DNA of 64,000 nucleotides from Inia geoffrensis (lineage: Eukaryota; Chordata; Mammalia; Artiodactyla; Iniidae), in the NCBI GenBank assembly GCA_036417435.1, contig CM070903.1, positions 56,706,001 to 56,770,000 of the forward strand. Direction: 5' to 3'. Under the pieces are notes generated by a model, which was not told the DNA's origin, did not search any database, and was given only the letters and a program-made list of their open reading frames with translations. This document shows, piece by piece, positions 23,215-35,003 of the stretch (position 1 is its first letter; every line of letters starts with the position of its first letter). The translations under genes and the position numbers were made by a program.

Positions 23215-26200
23215 ATGGGAATAGGAACATACATATTGATAATTACTTTAAATGTAAATGGACTAAATGCTCCCACCAAAAGACACAGATTGGCTGAATG
23301 GATGCAAAAACAAGACCCATATATTTGCTGTCTACAAGAGACCCACTTCAGACCTAGAGACACATACAAACTGAATGTAAGGGGATGGAAAAAGATATTT
23401 CATGCAAATGGAAACCGAAAGAAAGCTGGTGTAGCAATTCTTGTATCAGACAAAATAGACTTTAAAATAAAGACTATTACAAGAGACAAAGAAGGACACT
23501 ACATAATGATCAAAGGATCGATCCAAGAAGAAGATATAACAATTGTAAATATTTATGCACCCAACATAGGAGCACCTCAATACATAAGGCAAATACTAAC
23601 AGCCATAAAAGGGGAAATCGACAGTAACACATTCATAGTAGGGGACTTTCACACGCCACTTTCACCAATGGACAGATCATCCAAAATGAAAATAAATAAG
23701 GAAACACAAGCTTTAAATGATATATTAAACAAGATGGACTTAATTGATATTTATAGGACATTCCATCCAAAAACAACAGAATACACTTTCTTCTCAAGTG
23801 CTCATGGAAAATTCTCCAGGATAGATCATCTCTTGGGTCACAAATCAAGCCTTGGTAAATTTAAGAAAATTGAAATTGTATCAAGTATCTTTTCTGACCA
23901 CAACGCTATGAGACTAGATATCAATTACAGGAAAAGATCTGTAAAAAATACAAACACATGGAGGCTAAACAATCCACTAGTTAATAACGAAGTGATCACT
24001 GAAGAAATCAAAGAGGAAATCAAAAAATACCTAGAAACAAATGACAATGGAGACATGACGACCCAAAATCTATGGGATGCAGCAAAAGCAGTTCTAAGAG
24101 GGAAGTTTATAGCAGTACAATCCTACCTTAAGAAACAGGAAACATCTCGAATAAACAACCTAACCTTGCACCTAAAGCAATTAGAGAAAGAAGAATAAAA
24201 ACACCCCAAAGTTAGCAGAAGGAAAGAAATCATAAAAATCAGATCAGAAATAAATGAAAAAGAAATGAAGGAAATGATAACAAAGATCAATAAAAGTAAA
24301 AGCTGGTTCTTTGAGAAGATAAACAAAATTGATAAACCATTAGCAAGACTCATCAAGAAAAATAGGGAGAAGACTCAAATCAATAGAATTAGAAATGAAA
24401 AAGGAGAAGTAACAACTGACACTGCAGAAATACAAAAGATCATGAGAGATTACTACAAGCAACTCTATGCCAATAAAATGGACAACCTGGAAGAAATGGA
24501 CAAATTCTTAGAAATGCACAACCTGCCAAGACTGAACCAGGAAGAAATAGAAAATATGAACAGACCAATCACAAGCACTGAAATTGAAACTGTGATTTAA
24601 AATCTTCCAACAAACAAAAGCCCAGGACCAGATGGCTTCACAGTCGAATTCTATCAAACATTTAAAGAAGAGCTAACACCTATCCTTCTCAAACTCTTCC
24701 AAAATATAGCAGAGGGAGGAACACTCCCAAACTCATTCTATGAGGCCAACATCACTCTGATACCAAAACCAGACAAGGATGTCACAAAGAAAGAAAACTA
24801 CAGGCCAATATCACTGATGAATATAGATGCAAAAATCCTCAACAACATACTAGCAAACAGAATCCAACAGCACATTAAAAGGATCATACACCATGATCAA
24901 GTGCGGTTTATTCCAGGAATGCAAGGATTCTTTAATATATGCAAATCAATCAATGTGATACACCATATTAAATTGAAGGAGAAAAACCATATGATCATCT
25001 CAATATATGCAAAGAAAGCTTTCAACAAAATTCAACACCCATTTATGATTAAAAACCCTGCAGAAAGTAGGCATAGAGGGAACTTTCCTCAACATAATAA
25101 AGGCCATATATGACAAACCCTCAGCCAACGTCATCCTCAATGGTGAAAAACTGAAAGCATTTCCACTAAGATCAGGAACAAGACAAGGTTGCCCACTCTC
25201 ACCACTCTTATTCAACATAGTTTTGGAAGTTTTAGCCAAAGGAATCAGAGCAGAAAAGGAAATAAAAGGAATCCAAATCAGAAAAGGAGAAGTAAAGCTG
25301 TCACTATTTGCAGATGACATGATACTCTACATAGAGAATCCTAAAGATGCTACCAGAAAACTACTAGAGCTAATCAATGAATTTGGTAAAGTAGCAGGAT
25401 ATATAATTAATGCACAGAAATCTCTGGCATTCTTATACACTAATGATGAAAAATCTGAATGTTAAATTAAGAAAACACTCCCCTTTACCACTGCAACAAA
25501 AAGAATAAAATATCTAGGAATAAACCTACCTAAGGAGACAGAAGACCTCTATGCAGAAAATTATAAGACACTGATGAAAGAAATTAAAAGTGATACCAAC
25601 AGATGGAGAGATATACCATGTTCTTGGATGGGAAGAATCAATATTGTGAAAATGACTATACTACCCAAAGCAATCTACAGATTCAATGCAATTCCTATCA
25701 AACTACCACAGGCATTTTTCACGGAACTAGAACAAACAATTTCACAATTTGTATGGAAACACAAAAGACCCCAAATAGCCAAAGCAATCTTGAGAACAAA
25801 AAACAGAGCTGGAGGAATCAGGCTCCCTGACTTCAGACTATAGTACAAAGCTACAGTAATCAAGACAGTATGGTACTGGCACAAAAACAGAAATATAGAT
25901 TAATGGAACAGGATAGAAATTCCCGAGATAAACCCATGCACATATGGTCACTTTACCTTTGATTAATGAGGCAGGAATGTAGTGGAGAAAGGACAGCCTC
26001 TTCAATAAGTGGTGCTGGGAAAACTGGACAGGTACATGTAAAAGTATGAGATAAGATCACTCCCTAACACCATACAGAAAAATAAGCTCAAAGTGGATTA
26101 AAGACCTAAATGTAAGGCCAGAAACTATCAAACTCTCAGAGGAAAACATAGGCAGAACACTCTATGACATAAATCACAGCAAGATCCTTTTTGACCCACC

Positions 26201-26976
26201 TCCTAGAGCAATGGAAATAAAAACAAAAATAAACAAATGGGACCTAATGAAACTTCAAAGCTTTTGCACAGCAAAGGAAACCATAAACAAGACCAAAAGA
26301 CAACCCTCAGAATGGGAGAAAATATTTGCAAATGAAGCAACTGACAAAGGATTAATCTCCTAAGTTTACAAGCAGGTCATGCAGCTCAATAACAAAAAAA
26401 CAAACAACCAATTCCCAAAATGGGCAGAAGACCTAAATAGATATTTCTCCAAAGAAGGTATACAGACTGCCAACGAACACATGAAAGAATACTCAACATC
26501 ATTAATCATTAGAGAAATTCAAATCAAAACTACAATGAGATATCATCTCACACCAGTCAGAATGGCCATCATCAAAAAATCTAGAAACAATAAATGCTTG
26601 AGACGGTGTGGAGAAAAGGGAACCCTCTTGCACTGCTGGTCAGAATGTAAACTGATACAGCCACTGTGGAGAACAGTATGGAGGTTCCTTCAAAAAACTA
26701 CACATAGAACTACCATATGACCCAGCAATCCCACTACTGGGCATATACCCTGAGAAAACTATAATTCAAAAAGAGTGATGTACCAAAATGTTCATTGCAT
26801 CTCTATTTACAATAGCCAGGAGATGGAAACAACCTAAGTGTCCATCATCGGATGAAAGGATAAAGAAGATGTGGCACATATATACAGCGGAATATTACTC
26901 AGCCCTAAAAATAAATGAAATTGAGCTATTTGTAATGAGGTGGGTAGACCTAGATAGAGTCTGTCATACAGAGTGA
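23215..26976 (+). pseudogene. L1 ORF2 (endonuclease/reverse transcriptase) relic
   Basis: Begins ATG at 23215, 58 bp after the ORF1 stop. The first 327 codons are open and hold the APE-type endonuclease: NVNGLN, CCLQETHF, VGDF, SDHNAM. The GDFN catalytic box reads GDFH (codon 23650-23652). Breaks: TAA at 24196-24198, TAA at 24598-24600, a one-base insertion near 25050-25055, TAA at 25463-25465, TAG at 25841-25843 and further frame changes later. The reverse-transcriptase domain keeps PGPDGF, RPISLMN and the catalytic FADD (25307-25318). The Cys-rich C-terminal motif [14 protein letters not shown] is visible at about 26609-26650. The protein cannot be made whole. Confidence 0.93.
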
Positions 26977-27442
26977 AGTAAGTCAGAAAGAGAAAGACAA
27001 ATACCGTATGCTAACACATATATATATATATGGAATTTACGGGAAAAAAAATGTCATGAAGAACCTAGGGGTAAGACAGGAATAAAGACACAGACCTACT
27101 AGAGAATGGACTTTACCATATGGGGAGGGGGAAGGGTAAGCTGTGACAAAGCGAGAGAGAGGCATGAACATATATACACTACCAAAGGTAAGGTAGATAG
27201 CTAGTGGGAAGCAGCCACATAGCACAGGGAGATCAGCTCGGTGCTTTGTGACTGCCTGGAGGGGTGGGATAGGGAGGGTGGGAGGGAGGGAGACACAAGA
27301 GGGAAGAGATATGGGAACATATGTTTATGTATAACTGATTCACTTTTTTATAAAGCAGAAACTAACACACCATTTTAAAGCAATTATACTCCAATAAAGA
27401 TGTAATATATATATATATATTTATATATATATATAAATAAAT
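26977..27442 (+). other. L1 3'UTR with G-rich tract and (TA)n-containing tail
   Basis: Contains the purine-rich segment GGAGGGGGAAGGGTAAG (27124-27140), the run of G tracts at about 27257-27292 (GGGG, then repeated GGG separated by one to three bases), the L1 3' terminal ACTCCAATAAAGATG, and a (TA)n/(ATAA)n tail up to 27442. Confidence 0.85.
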
Positions 27443-27455
27443 GAATTATACACGC

Positions 27456-28071
27456 AAAGATACAGAGGAAATTTTCGAAAAATAAAATTATTAGCTAGCC
27501 CTACCAAAACAACATGGATCCAATAAGAGAAAAGATGAGACAATCAATGGAAAAAAATAGAGATCTTTTTGTGTTTTAGAACTCAGTGCAAATACAAATA
27601 GGAATTTAACCTGCAATAAGGTGGTATTGCAGATCACTGGGGAAAAGATTATTCAACTGATAATTCTGGGACATTATTGTGGAAACACATACACACAACA
27701 AAGTCAGATCTCTAACTTACTCCTGACAGCAAAATAAATTCTAGATGAATCAAAGATTTAGCAATATGATTATCAAAATCATTAGAGAAAGCAATGTAAA
27801 ATTTCTATAGAATTTTAGCATTGGAAAGTACTCTCTAAATATGACTAAAAATCTCAGAAGCCATAAATGAAAGGAAATTAAAGCAAACATTTTTGAAAAT
27901 CTCACATGGCTCAAAACATAATAAAAACATTAAAAAATGAAAAATTATGAGAAAACATTTGTGACACACATCATATAAGCAAGATAATTTCCCTAATATG
28001 AAAATAGTCCCTATAAATTAGTAGGAAAATATAACCAAGTTGAAAAATGAACAAAGGCCAAATTTGAAAAT
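27456..28071 (+). mobile_element. ancient L1M, ORF2 part (segment 1)
   Basis: Diverged L1M ORF2 3' sequence: GGTGGTATTGCAGATCACTG, AAAATAAATTCTAGATGAAT, CAAAGATTTAGC, CAGAAGCCATAAATGAAAGG, ATTTCCCTAATATG. It continues after the SINE at 28299, showing that the L1M was here first. Confidence 0.75.
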
Positions 28072-28084
28072 TCAAATGAATTTT

Positions 28085-28284
28085 TTTTTTTTTGCAGTAC
28101 ACGGGCCTCTCACTGTTGTGGCCTCTCCCGTTGCAGAGTACAGGCTCCAGACGTGCAGGCCCAGCGGCCATGGCTCACGGGCTCAGCCACTCCGTGGCAT
28201 GTGGGACCCTCCCAGACCGGGGCACGAACCCGTGTCCCCTGCCTTGGCAGGTGGACTCTCAACCACTGCGCTACCAGGGAAGCC
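28085..28284 (-). mobile_element. CHR-type tRNA-derived SINE, reverse orientation
   Basis: The plus strand starts with a T run and ends CTACCAGGGAAGCC, the reverse complement of the SINE head. The flanking duplication TCAAATGAATTTT (28072-28084 and 28286-28298) fits a TT/AAAA L1-endonuclease site on the minus strand. It interrupts the ancient L1M. Confidence 0.95.
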
Positions 28285-28298
28285 ATCAAATGAATTTT

Positions 28299-28640
28299 AA
28301 ACATGAAAAGGTGCTCAGTCTTACTCATAAGAAATGTACGTTAAAGCTACAAGTATATACCACTTTTCACCTATTTGATCAATGACATAAGAAAGCTTGA
28401 TAATTCATGGGATAGGTGAAGGTGTGAGAAACAGACATTAATATATTGCTGCAGCGTATTTATTAATACAATTTTTATGAAGTGTTATTAGGCAATATCT
28501 ATTAATAATATCTGAATGTACCCTTTCACCCAGCAATGCATCTTCTGAAGTTTATTTAACAAGTATAATTGCATATGTGTGAAATGAACATATTTACAAG
28601 AATGTTCACTGTTGTATGCATGTAAATCCAAAAGGATGAG
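28299..28640 (+). mobile_element. ancient L1M, ORF2/3' part (segment 2)
   Basis: Picks up exactly where segment 1 stops: AAACATGAAAAGGTGCTCAG, TTACTCATAAGAAATG, CCCTTTCACCCAGCAATGC, GTGAAATGAACATATTTACAAG, all in L1M ORF2 order. It is interrupted again by the next L1. Confidence 0.75.
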
Positions 28641-28654
28641 AACATGTAAACATG

Positions 28655-30495
28655 AAAAAAAAAAAAAACACTAACAATGAAATATCAGAAAGGGAATGTA
28701 AAAGAACAATCCCTTTTAAAATTGCATCAAAAAAAAATTATTTAGGAATAATCCTGACCAAGGAGGTGAAAGACTTATATGCTGAGAACTCTAAAACATT
28801 AATAAAGGAAACTGAAGATGATTCAAAGAAATGGAAATATATTCCATGCACTTGGATTGGAAGAATTAACATTGTTAAAATGGCCACACTACCCAAAGCA
28901 ATCTACAGACTTAATGTGATCCCTATCAAATTACCCATCACATTTTTCACAGAACTAGAATAATCCTACAATTTATGTGGAACCATAAAAGTCTCAGAAT
29001 TGGCAAAGCAATCCTGAGGAAAAAGAGCAAAGCAAGAGGCATATCCCTCCCAGACTTCAGACAATACTACAAAGCTACAGTAATCACAACAGCATGGTAT
29101 TGGCACAAAAACAGACATATGGATCAACAGAACAGAATAGAGAGCCCAGAAATAAACCCAAACACCTACAGTCAATTAATCTTTGACAAAGGAGGCAAGA
29201 ATATACAATGGAGCAAAGACAGTCTCTTGAGGAAGTGGTGTTGGGAAAGCTGGACAGCTGCATGTCAATCAATGCAGTAAGAATATACCCTCACATCATA
29301 CACAAAAATAAATTCAAAATGGCTTAAAGACTTAAATATAAGAAATGATACAACAAAACTCCTAGAAAGGAACATAGGCAAAACATTCTCTGACATAAAT
29401 CATACCAATGTTTTCTTAGGTCAGTCTCCCAAGGCAACAGAAATAAAGCAAAAATAAACAAATGGGACCTAATCATACTTAAAAGCTTTTGCACAGCAAA
29501 GGAAACCATAAACAAAATGAAAAGAAAACCTACGGACTGGGAGAAATTATTTGCAAATGATGTGACCAATGAGAGCTTAATTTCCAAAATATATAAACAG
29601 CTCATACAACTCAATAACAAAAAACCAAACAATCCAATCAAAAAATGGGCAGAAGACCTAAATAGACATTTCTCCAAAGAAGAAATACATATGGCCAATA
29701 GGCACATGAAAAGATGCTCGACATCACTAATCATTAGAGAAATGCAAATCAAAACTACACTGAGGTACCACCTCACACCAGTGAGAAGAGCCGTCATTAA
29801 AGAGTCTACAAATAACAAATGCTAGAGAGGGTGTGGAGAAAAGGGAACCCTCCTATTGTTGGTGGGAATGTAAATTGGTGCAGCCACTATGGAAAACAGA
29901 ATGGAGATTCCTCAAAAAACTAAAAATAGAATTGCCATATGATCCAACAATCCCACTCCTGGACATATACCCAGACAAAACTATAATTCAAAAAGATACA
30001 TGCACCCCAATGTTCATAGCACAGCAGCATTATTTACAATAGCCAAGGCATGGAAACAACCTAAGTGTCTATCAACAGATGAATGGATAAAGAAGATGTG
30101 GTACATATAAACACAAGGGAATATTATTCAGCCATAAAAAAGAGTGAAATAATGCCATTTGCAGCAACATGGATGGACTCAGAGATTATCATACTAAGCA
30201 AAGTAAGTGAGAAAGAGAAAGAGAAGTACCATATAATATCACTTATACATATAATCTAAAATATGACACAAATGAACTTACCTATGAAACAGAAACAGGC
30301 TCACAGACATAGAGAAAACACTTATGGTTGCCAAGAGGGAGGGGGGGAAAGGGAGGGATGAATCGGGAGTTTGGTATTAGCAAATGCAAACTATTATATA
30401 TATGTATAGCTGAATTACTTTGCTGTACACCAGAAACTAACAAAACACTGTAAATCAACTATACCTTAATAAAATAAATTTTTTAAAAAAGAAAG
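28655..30495 (+). mobile_element. 5'-truncated L1 inserted in the ancient L1M
   Basis: Starts in the ORF2 reverse-transcriptase region ([15 protein letters not shown]) and runs to an L1 3' end with TAAATCAACTATACCTTAATAAA. The coding relic includes [20 protein letters not shown], the [13 protein letters not shown] block and the Cys-rich end. Breaks include stops at 28961-28963, 29278-29280 and 29823-29825. It differs from the two long L1s enough to be an older subfamily. Probable imperfect duplication: GAACATGTAAACATG before against GAAAAATGTAAATG after (about 30530). Confidence 0.9.
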
Positions 30496-30529
30496 AAAAG
30501 CAAAAGCCTTATAAAAGAGAAAAAAAAAG

Positions 30530-30940
30530 AAAAATGTAAATGTCCATCATAAGATGGATATTTACCTAAAATAAATTTTGGTATACCTATAGAATGGAAT
30601 AATAAAGAGCAGTTTAAAAACAATGAGAGAGCGCTACATATACTGATCCTGATATAGAATGATCTTGAAGATATATTAACTGGAAAAAAACAAAAGCATA
30701 TTTTGGATGCTATTACATCCATATTTGTATCCACATAATGATTTATATGGTTTTATATACATTGACTGATTTTCAATGAATTCATAAGTAACTAGTAAAA
30801 CCATGCCTCTTGAGAAGAGTAATTAAGTAACTAAAGACAAGAACGGGAGGAAGACTTCTCACTGTACTGTATTCCATTTCACATGTTCTGAATTTTGTAC
30901 TATGTGCATGTACATAAAATTAAAATTATACAATTACACA
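30530..30940 (+). mobile_element. ancient L1M, 3' end (segment 3)
   Basis: Continues the L1M: AAATGTCCATCATAAGATGG, TGGAATAATAAAGAGCAG, GAGGAAGACTTCTCACTGTA, TTTTGTACTATGTGCATGTA, the 3' end of L1MB/L1ME-type elements. Confidence 0.7.
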
Positions 30941-31627
30941 AACATTTATTAAATGTTTTATTGCTTTTGTCCAAAGTTGCAGACATTTCTAAACAAATAA
31001 AACAAACAGTTGTCAAGGAAAATGTAAAACACAATTCTTACATATATGTAATATGTATTCATATTATGCTTAGAAGATTGGTTCTTTTACTATAACTCAA
31101 TAATAAAATTAACATATAAAATATATCTCAAAGTTCTTTTGGGATGTATATTATCTGCTTTACTGAGTACTGGCTGTAGTGGAGAAGGGGTATAATGTCT
31201 TTCTTTTTCAACTCAAGTTTCAAAAGGAGGTGATTCTGTAGTTCTTTGGCTTTTAAAAACCATTGTTTTCCAGTTTTTACAATCTTTTTAGTGAAAACAA
31301 AATTTAAGCCTAAATGACATTTCCTTCTTTCTTAGCAGCTCACGGGAATTAGAGAACTCTAGAAATGGTTTCTGAAAGAACAGGAAGAGTTAGGGAATAG
31401 AACTGGGAAACATACAAATTGTAAACCAGTCTCCATTTCTAAAACATAAAATTTTCTTACTGTTAAACAAGATAAACTTTACAATAACGAGTAGTGAGGA
31501 GTTTTTTTTAAAGAATCTTCTTTTTTTCTTATTAGCATTTTAAAAAATGGAATGTCTTTTCTTTTAATTTTGAGAAGTACTTTCCTTTTTTTCTGAAAGG
31601 AGACTATGTCCTGTGCCTGCAGTCACT
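30941..31627. other. single-copy DNA downstream of the minus-strand gene
   Basis: AT-rich. This is the 3' flank, or the 3'UTR if polyadenylation is distal, of the minus-strand gene that ends at 31628. No other feature seen. Confidence 0.4.
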
Positions 31628-31720
31628 TTATTTAAAAGTCTTCTGAAAAAGGAGATTATCTTCTTTAAGCAGAGCTTCTAAATAACTGTCAATTTGCTCC
31701 AGGTCTCCTGCTGGACCACC
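31628..31720 (-). CDS. terminal coding exon of an unidentified minus-strand gene
   Basis: On the minus strand a good acceptor (pyrimidine-rich ...CTTTTTTCCAG) precedes 93 nt encoding 30 residues and a stop: it begins GGPAGDLEQIDSYLEALLKE and ends DNLLFQKTFK. The acceptor leaves phase 0, which fits the phase-0 donor of the exon at 34809-35003. The heptad-like spacing of I, L, L and L continues the coiled coil predicted there. The stop TAA (31628-31630) overlaps an AATAAA hexamer (31627-31632, minus strand), so the 3'UTR may be extremely short. The splice context, phase match and sequence character support a real exon. I cannot name the gene. The longer open frame upstream to 31888 is intron. 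Confidence 0.65.
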   Translation of the reverse strand, partial: GGPAGDLEQIDSYLEALLKEDNLLFQKTFK

Positions 31721-31914
31721 CTGGAAAAAAGAAGCAACAATCATAGGAGGGGAAGAAGCTACAGGGTTTATTCCTGTAATCTGGGTGGCCTTGGACCAGT
31801 CTTCCCTATGATTCATGTAGCAACAAAACCCAGTTTGCATTCGAATAATGCTTTTAACCTTTTGAAATGTTTTTGCATTTAATCTCATTTTATGCTCACA
31901 AGTGGTTAGGAACT

Positions 31915-31995
31915 TGAATCTTTTTTTTTTTTTTCTTCTTCTTCTTTAGTGGAAATTAGTTCAACTGTGTTTTTTGGGTTTTTTTTTTCCCCCTT
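31915..31995. repeat. T-rich low-complexity tract
   Basis: Two T runs (31920-31934 and 31978-31988) separated by (CTT)n and GT-rich sequence, inside an intron of the minus-strand gene. Confidence 0.8.
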
Positions 31996-34655
31996 CTATT
32001 TAATTACTTGTCATATTCCTAAAGCCCCCGCCCTCGTCTCATTTTTCTGTTATAGGCTCTCATCTTCCATCTTAAAATTCATGAATTTTTAGCCTTAGAG
32101 GCAAAACAGACGGGTAGGCAAATTCTGACTTCTCTGTTTCTCCTTTTTCCTCTGCAGCATCTTTTCCCACAACCTTTGGCTTGCTCCCTGATCTGCCCCT
32201 TTTTCTCTTTCCCTCAGTTCTCTATTGGGGTAATCTCAAGCTCTCCTTCCTTGAGCTTCTTGATCCATGAACAGCTGGACAAATGCTCCCTCTTTACTGA
32301 CCGAAGTCTCACTCCCTCAGGCCCAACCATGGGATCAACTCATTCTCCAACTGCGCTGATGGACAGGAGAATTTTTAGGAAGGACCTTTCAGAAATAATC
32401 CCAATGTTATTATTGTTTCCAATAAGTGTCTGGCACTATCATAGTTTCTCCATCCCTCATCTGGTTCCATTAAATGTGTTTTTGCTTTGCTCCCTTTGCC
32501 CTAGATTTGCTCAGTCTTCTAACAAGCCTGAATTGTACTGAGTCCCAGCTTTGTAACTAGGATGCTGTTTGGGTTTCCATGATACTGATATTCACTAGGA
32601 TTTCCAAATATTCACTGACCCTGAGGAATGAATGCCCTGTGTGACCCTTTCTGACACCGACAGCTCTCAGCCTGTTCAGTCTGGTCTAATCCTTTGGCTC
32701 CTGCTTTCTACCCTGCAGACTAGACTTCCTGCTAGGACTCCAGGTTGATCCTGTCCCCAGGTTCTTCATGTGCTGCCCCAACCGTCTGTTCCAGGTCCAC
32801 CGCATCTCATGTGTCTGCTCTACTCTATGGTAGTTGCTGGGGCAATTAAAGGCACTGAAAATGTAAATTTCAAGTGGGGGATGAGAGTAAACATATCTGG
32901 ACAGGAGCCTTTTGAGTACTTCTCCAATGATACTGGATAAAACATTTCACATTCTGTGAGCTAAAGCCCTTCACCTCTTTACTAAAGTTTGTGAATAAAA
33001 CAAATTAAGTTAGTATAATTACTCTGGCTACTGTGAGGGAACCCAGGGGTTTGACACAGAAGGAAGAGTAAACTACTATTCTTTCATTTTGTTTTTCCTA
33101 GCCGAACAGATTTGCTATTGTGAGAACCAAATAATTTTTATGAACTTTCTTGATAGACAGTGGTATTCCATTACTATGATAAAGAACTTCTTTGGTCTCT
33201 CTAGTTGTTCTTGTTAGTGAAACAACAGTCATCACTGAAACCCTACCATGTGTGAGGCTCCACCAGACCTTTTACGTGCAAAAACATTCGCCACCCTCTG
33301 CAGCCACAAGAACCCAAAGGAGCTCCACTCAAATCCCACTCTCACAAATGGGCTTAGGTAGTACTGTTGACAGAAGGACAAATATAATTACCATTATGTG
33401 AAAACGGTTAGCTTTAATCATCCTTTTTATTTTAATAATGAAACATTTTAACTGTTGCCTAGACCACCAAAGAAGACAGGGTTCGTCTCTTTTGTCTATA
33501 TACTTAATCAAAACTACTTCCTGTGTTTTTATTTTGTATTTTATATAAGAGAAATCCCAGAAAATCCAAAGATGTGTAGTTTTTGAAAGAGCAATGAACT
33601 CTCACACTGACTGAAAACCAGACAGTCGGCTTCAAAGTCCATGCTCATCATGGTCAATACTGACGCTCAGCAAGTTTCCTCGCCTGTCTCTCTGCGACCC
33701 CCTTCATGGGCAAAGCCGTCCTCCAGGCCTCCGGGCAGGTTTCTCTGGGAGACAGCTCCTGCCCTCTCTCCCTGCATGGCCCAGGAAGGACCTGTCTCCT
33801 GTTCCAGACTCAGGGCCTATGTCTGAGTTTTATGTGGGTCCTGAGACAATTTTCTCCCCGTCAGACCCTATTTCCATATACTTTTTTAAAGCAGGCTAGA
33901 TGATATCTAAGGAGCTTCCAGTTTACCATGACAATAAACTGAGCCAAGGCTAGTCTTGAGGCAGCCCAGAGAGTGCCCAGGGGTCCATCACCAGTGCTGG
34001 GGAAGCAACACAAAGTGCTGGGTGCTGAGTGTATGATGCCAAGTTGCTCCAGACACAGACCTGCCCTGGCGGGCCCCCAGAGAGCTCTCTGACCCCCTTA
34101 GGGAGCTTTCCTAGGAGTTCCACTCAACAACCTTTGTTTATACCCCAAGGAAAGCTGAGAAACACAGTTATAGTTCCTGGGCTCACTGTTGATTTCTCAA
34201 TTTATTTCTAGCATCTACAGAAAGACTTCTCAACATTGGATATATCTATACTTTAATTTTTGATGTTTTCTCCCCAGCATTTGTATATGCTGTAGTAGAA
34301 GATGGGTCTTTCCTCACTGGCTCAATCTATCATAGAAGCCTAATTTTTTATGCATTCAAATATATAAACAAACAAGAAGAACAGTAATTCATAGTTACAT
34401 GATATTTTCCAACCTCTCTAACCTCTCCTCTAAGATTAGAAGAGTCTGTTTTTTTAACCTCTGTATTAGGATAAAACTTAACATATTTTGTTGTCTGAAA
34501 AAATTAGAAAAAATTTCCTACCGGAAATATGCTACTGAGGAGACAGCATGATCAAACTACACCAACAGCACAAGCAAAGCTTCTGATTTTTTAAAGGGAA
34601 AATATAATAGGCCTTTAAAACAGTGTTCTAATTTATACTTTCGAAGTTCATTTAT
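31996..34655. other. intron of the minus-strand gene, no repeat recognised
   Basis: No second exon with consistent splice sites was found. The plus-strand frame 32176-32541 (121 codons) lacks any recognisable domain. Confidence 0.4.
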
Positions 34656-34659
34656 TTGT

Positions 34660-34775
34660 GGTTTCAATATCCATTAAGAGAGAGTTAGGGCTCAGTTAAG
34701 TGACTCGTCCAAAGGCATAAGTGGATGACGACATTAGGAGAGGAAGCTAGCCCAGCGCTCTCTACACAATGTGTG
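34660..34775 (-). repeat. MIR-like SINE fragment
   Basis: AGAGAGTTAGGGCTCAGTTA, AGTGACTCGTCC, GGAGAGGAAGCTAG and CCCAGCGCTCTCT read as the reverse of a MIR core. Confidence 0.5.
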
Positions 34776-34808
34776 TTCCTATTACTCAAATAAAATTTCA
34801 TTTCTTAC

Positions 34809-35003
34809 CAGCTGAAGTTTCTGCAATAATACTGTCAGTTTCACACGAAGATTATTCAGTTTGTCTTCAGTCTTTTTTCTTTTTTTTTCACACTGTCCCA
34901 GGGATACTTCATTAACCACTCCTCTTCTGTTTGCATCATAGATAATGGATTGCATGGTTTTCTTTAGTTTTTTTTCATATTGGACCATGTAAACATTATG
35001 GAT
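34809..35003 (-). CDS. coiled-coil exon of the unidentified minus-strand gene
   Basis: 195 nt, 65 codons, phase 0 at both ends. On the minus strand the acceptor is ...AAATCATTCCCAG and the donor CAGCTG|GTAAGAAA is strong. It encodes IHNVYMVQYEKKLKKTMQSI, a middle part with YDANRRGVVNEVSLGQ, and a Lys-rich helical part with CEKKRKKTEDKLNNLRVKL ending LLQKLQL. Charged residues dominate and hydrophobic residues recur every three to four positions, so a coiled coil is likely. It joins in frame to the terminal exon. Such a tail occurs in chromosome-axis and kinetochore proteins (SYCP2-like proteins are one untested possibility), but this is a guess from composition, not recognition. Confidence 0.68.

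Larger units (their letters stand above)
20183..27442 (+). mobile_element. full-length L1 LINE (about 7.26 kb), both ORFs broken
   Basis: A complete L1: CpG-rich 5'UTR (20183 to about 22260), ORF1 relic, ORF2 relic, 3'UTR with a G-rich tract, and a 3' end with CCAATAAAGATG followed by a (TA)n-like tail instead of plain poly(A). Both ends are defined by the exact 13-bp duplication GAATTATACACGC. L1 encodes an RNA-binding chaperone (ORF1p) and an endonuclease/reverse transcriptase (ORF2p) that copy the element by target-primed reverse transcription. Here ORF1 has one nonsense and one frameshift mutation and ORF2 several, so it cannot move by itself. The 5' end is unshortened, so the promoter may still be functional. 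Divergence appears low enough for a cetacean- or cetartiodactyl-lineage insertion. Confidence 0.96.

Noticed and set aside
29324..29818. 164-codon minus-strand frame resembling a hydrophobic membrane protein
   Set aside because: It is the antisense of L1 ORF2. Antisense translation of A-rich L1 gives Leu/Phe/Ser-rich pseudo-membrane sequences; the same happens at 22152-22481, 25000-25320 and 38076-38471.
31721..31888. Upstream part of the open frame containing the terminal exon (a possible ATG at 31888)
   Set aside because: The pyrimidine-rich tract and CAG at 31721-31723 (minus strand) mark a splice acceptor; the codons before it read through the tract and look intronic.
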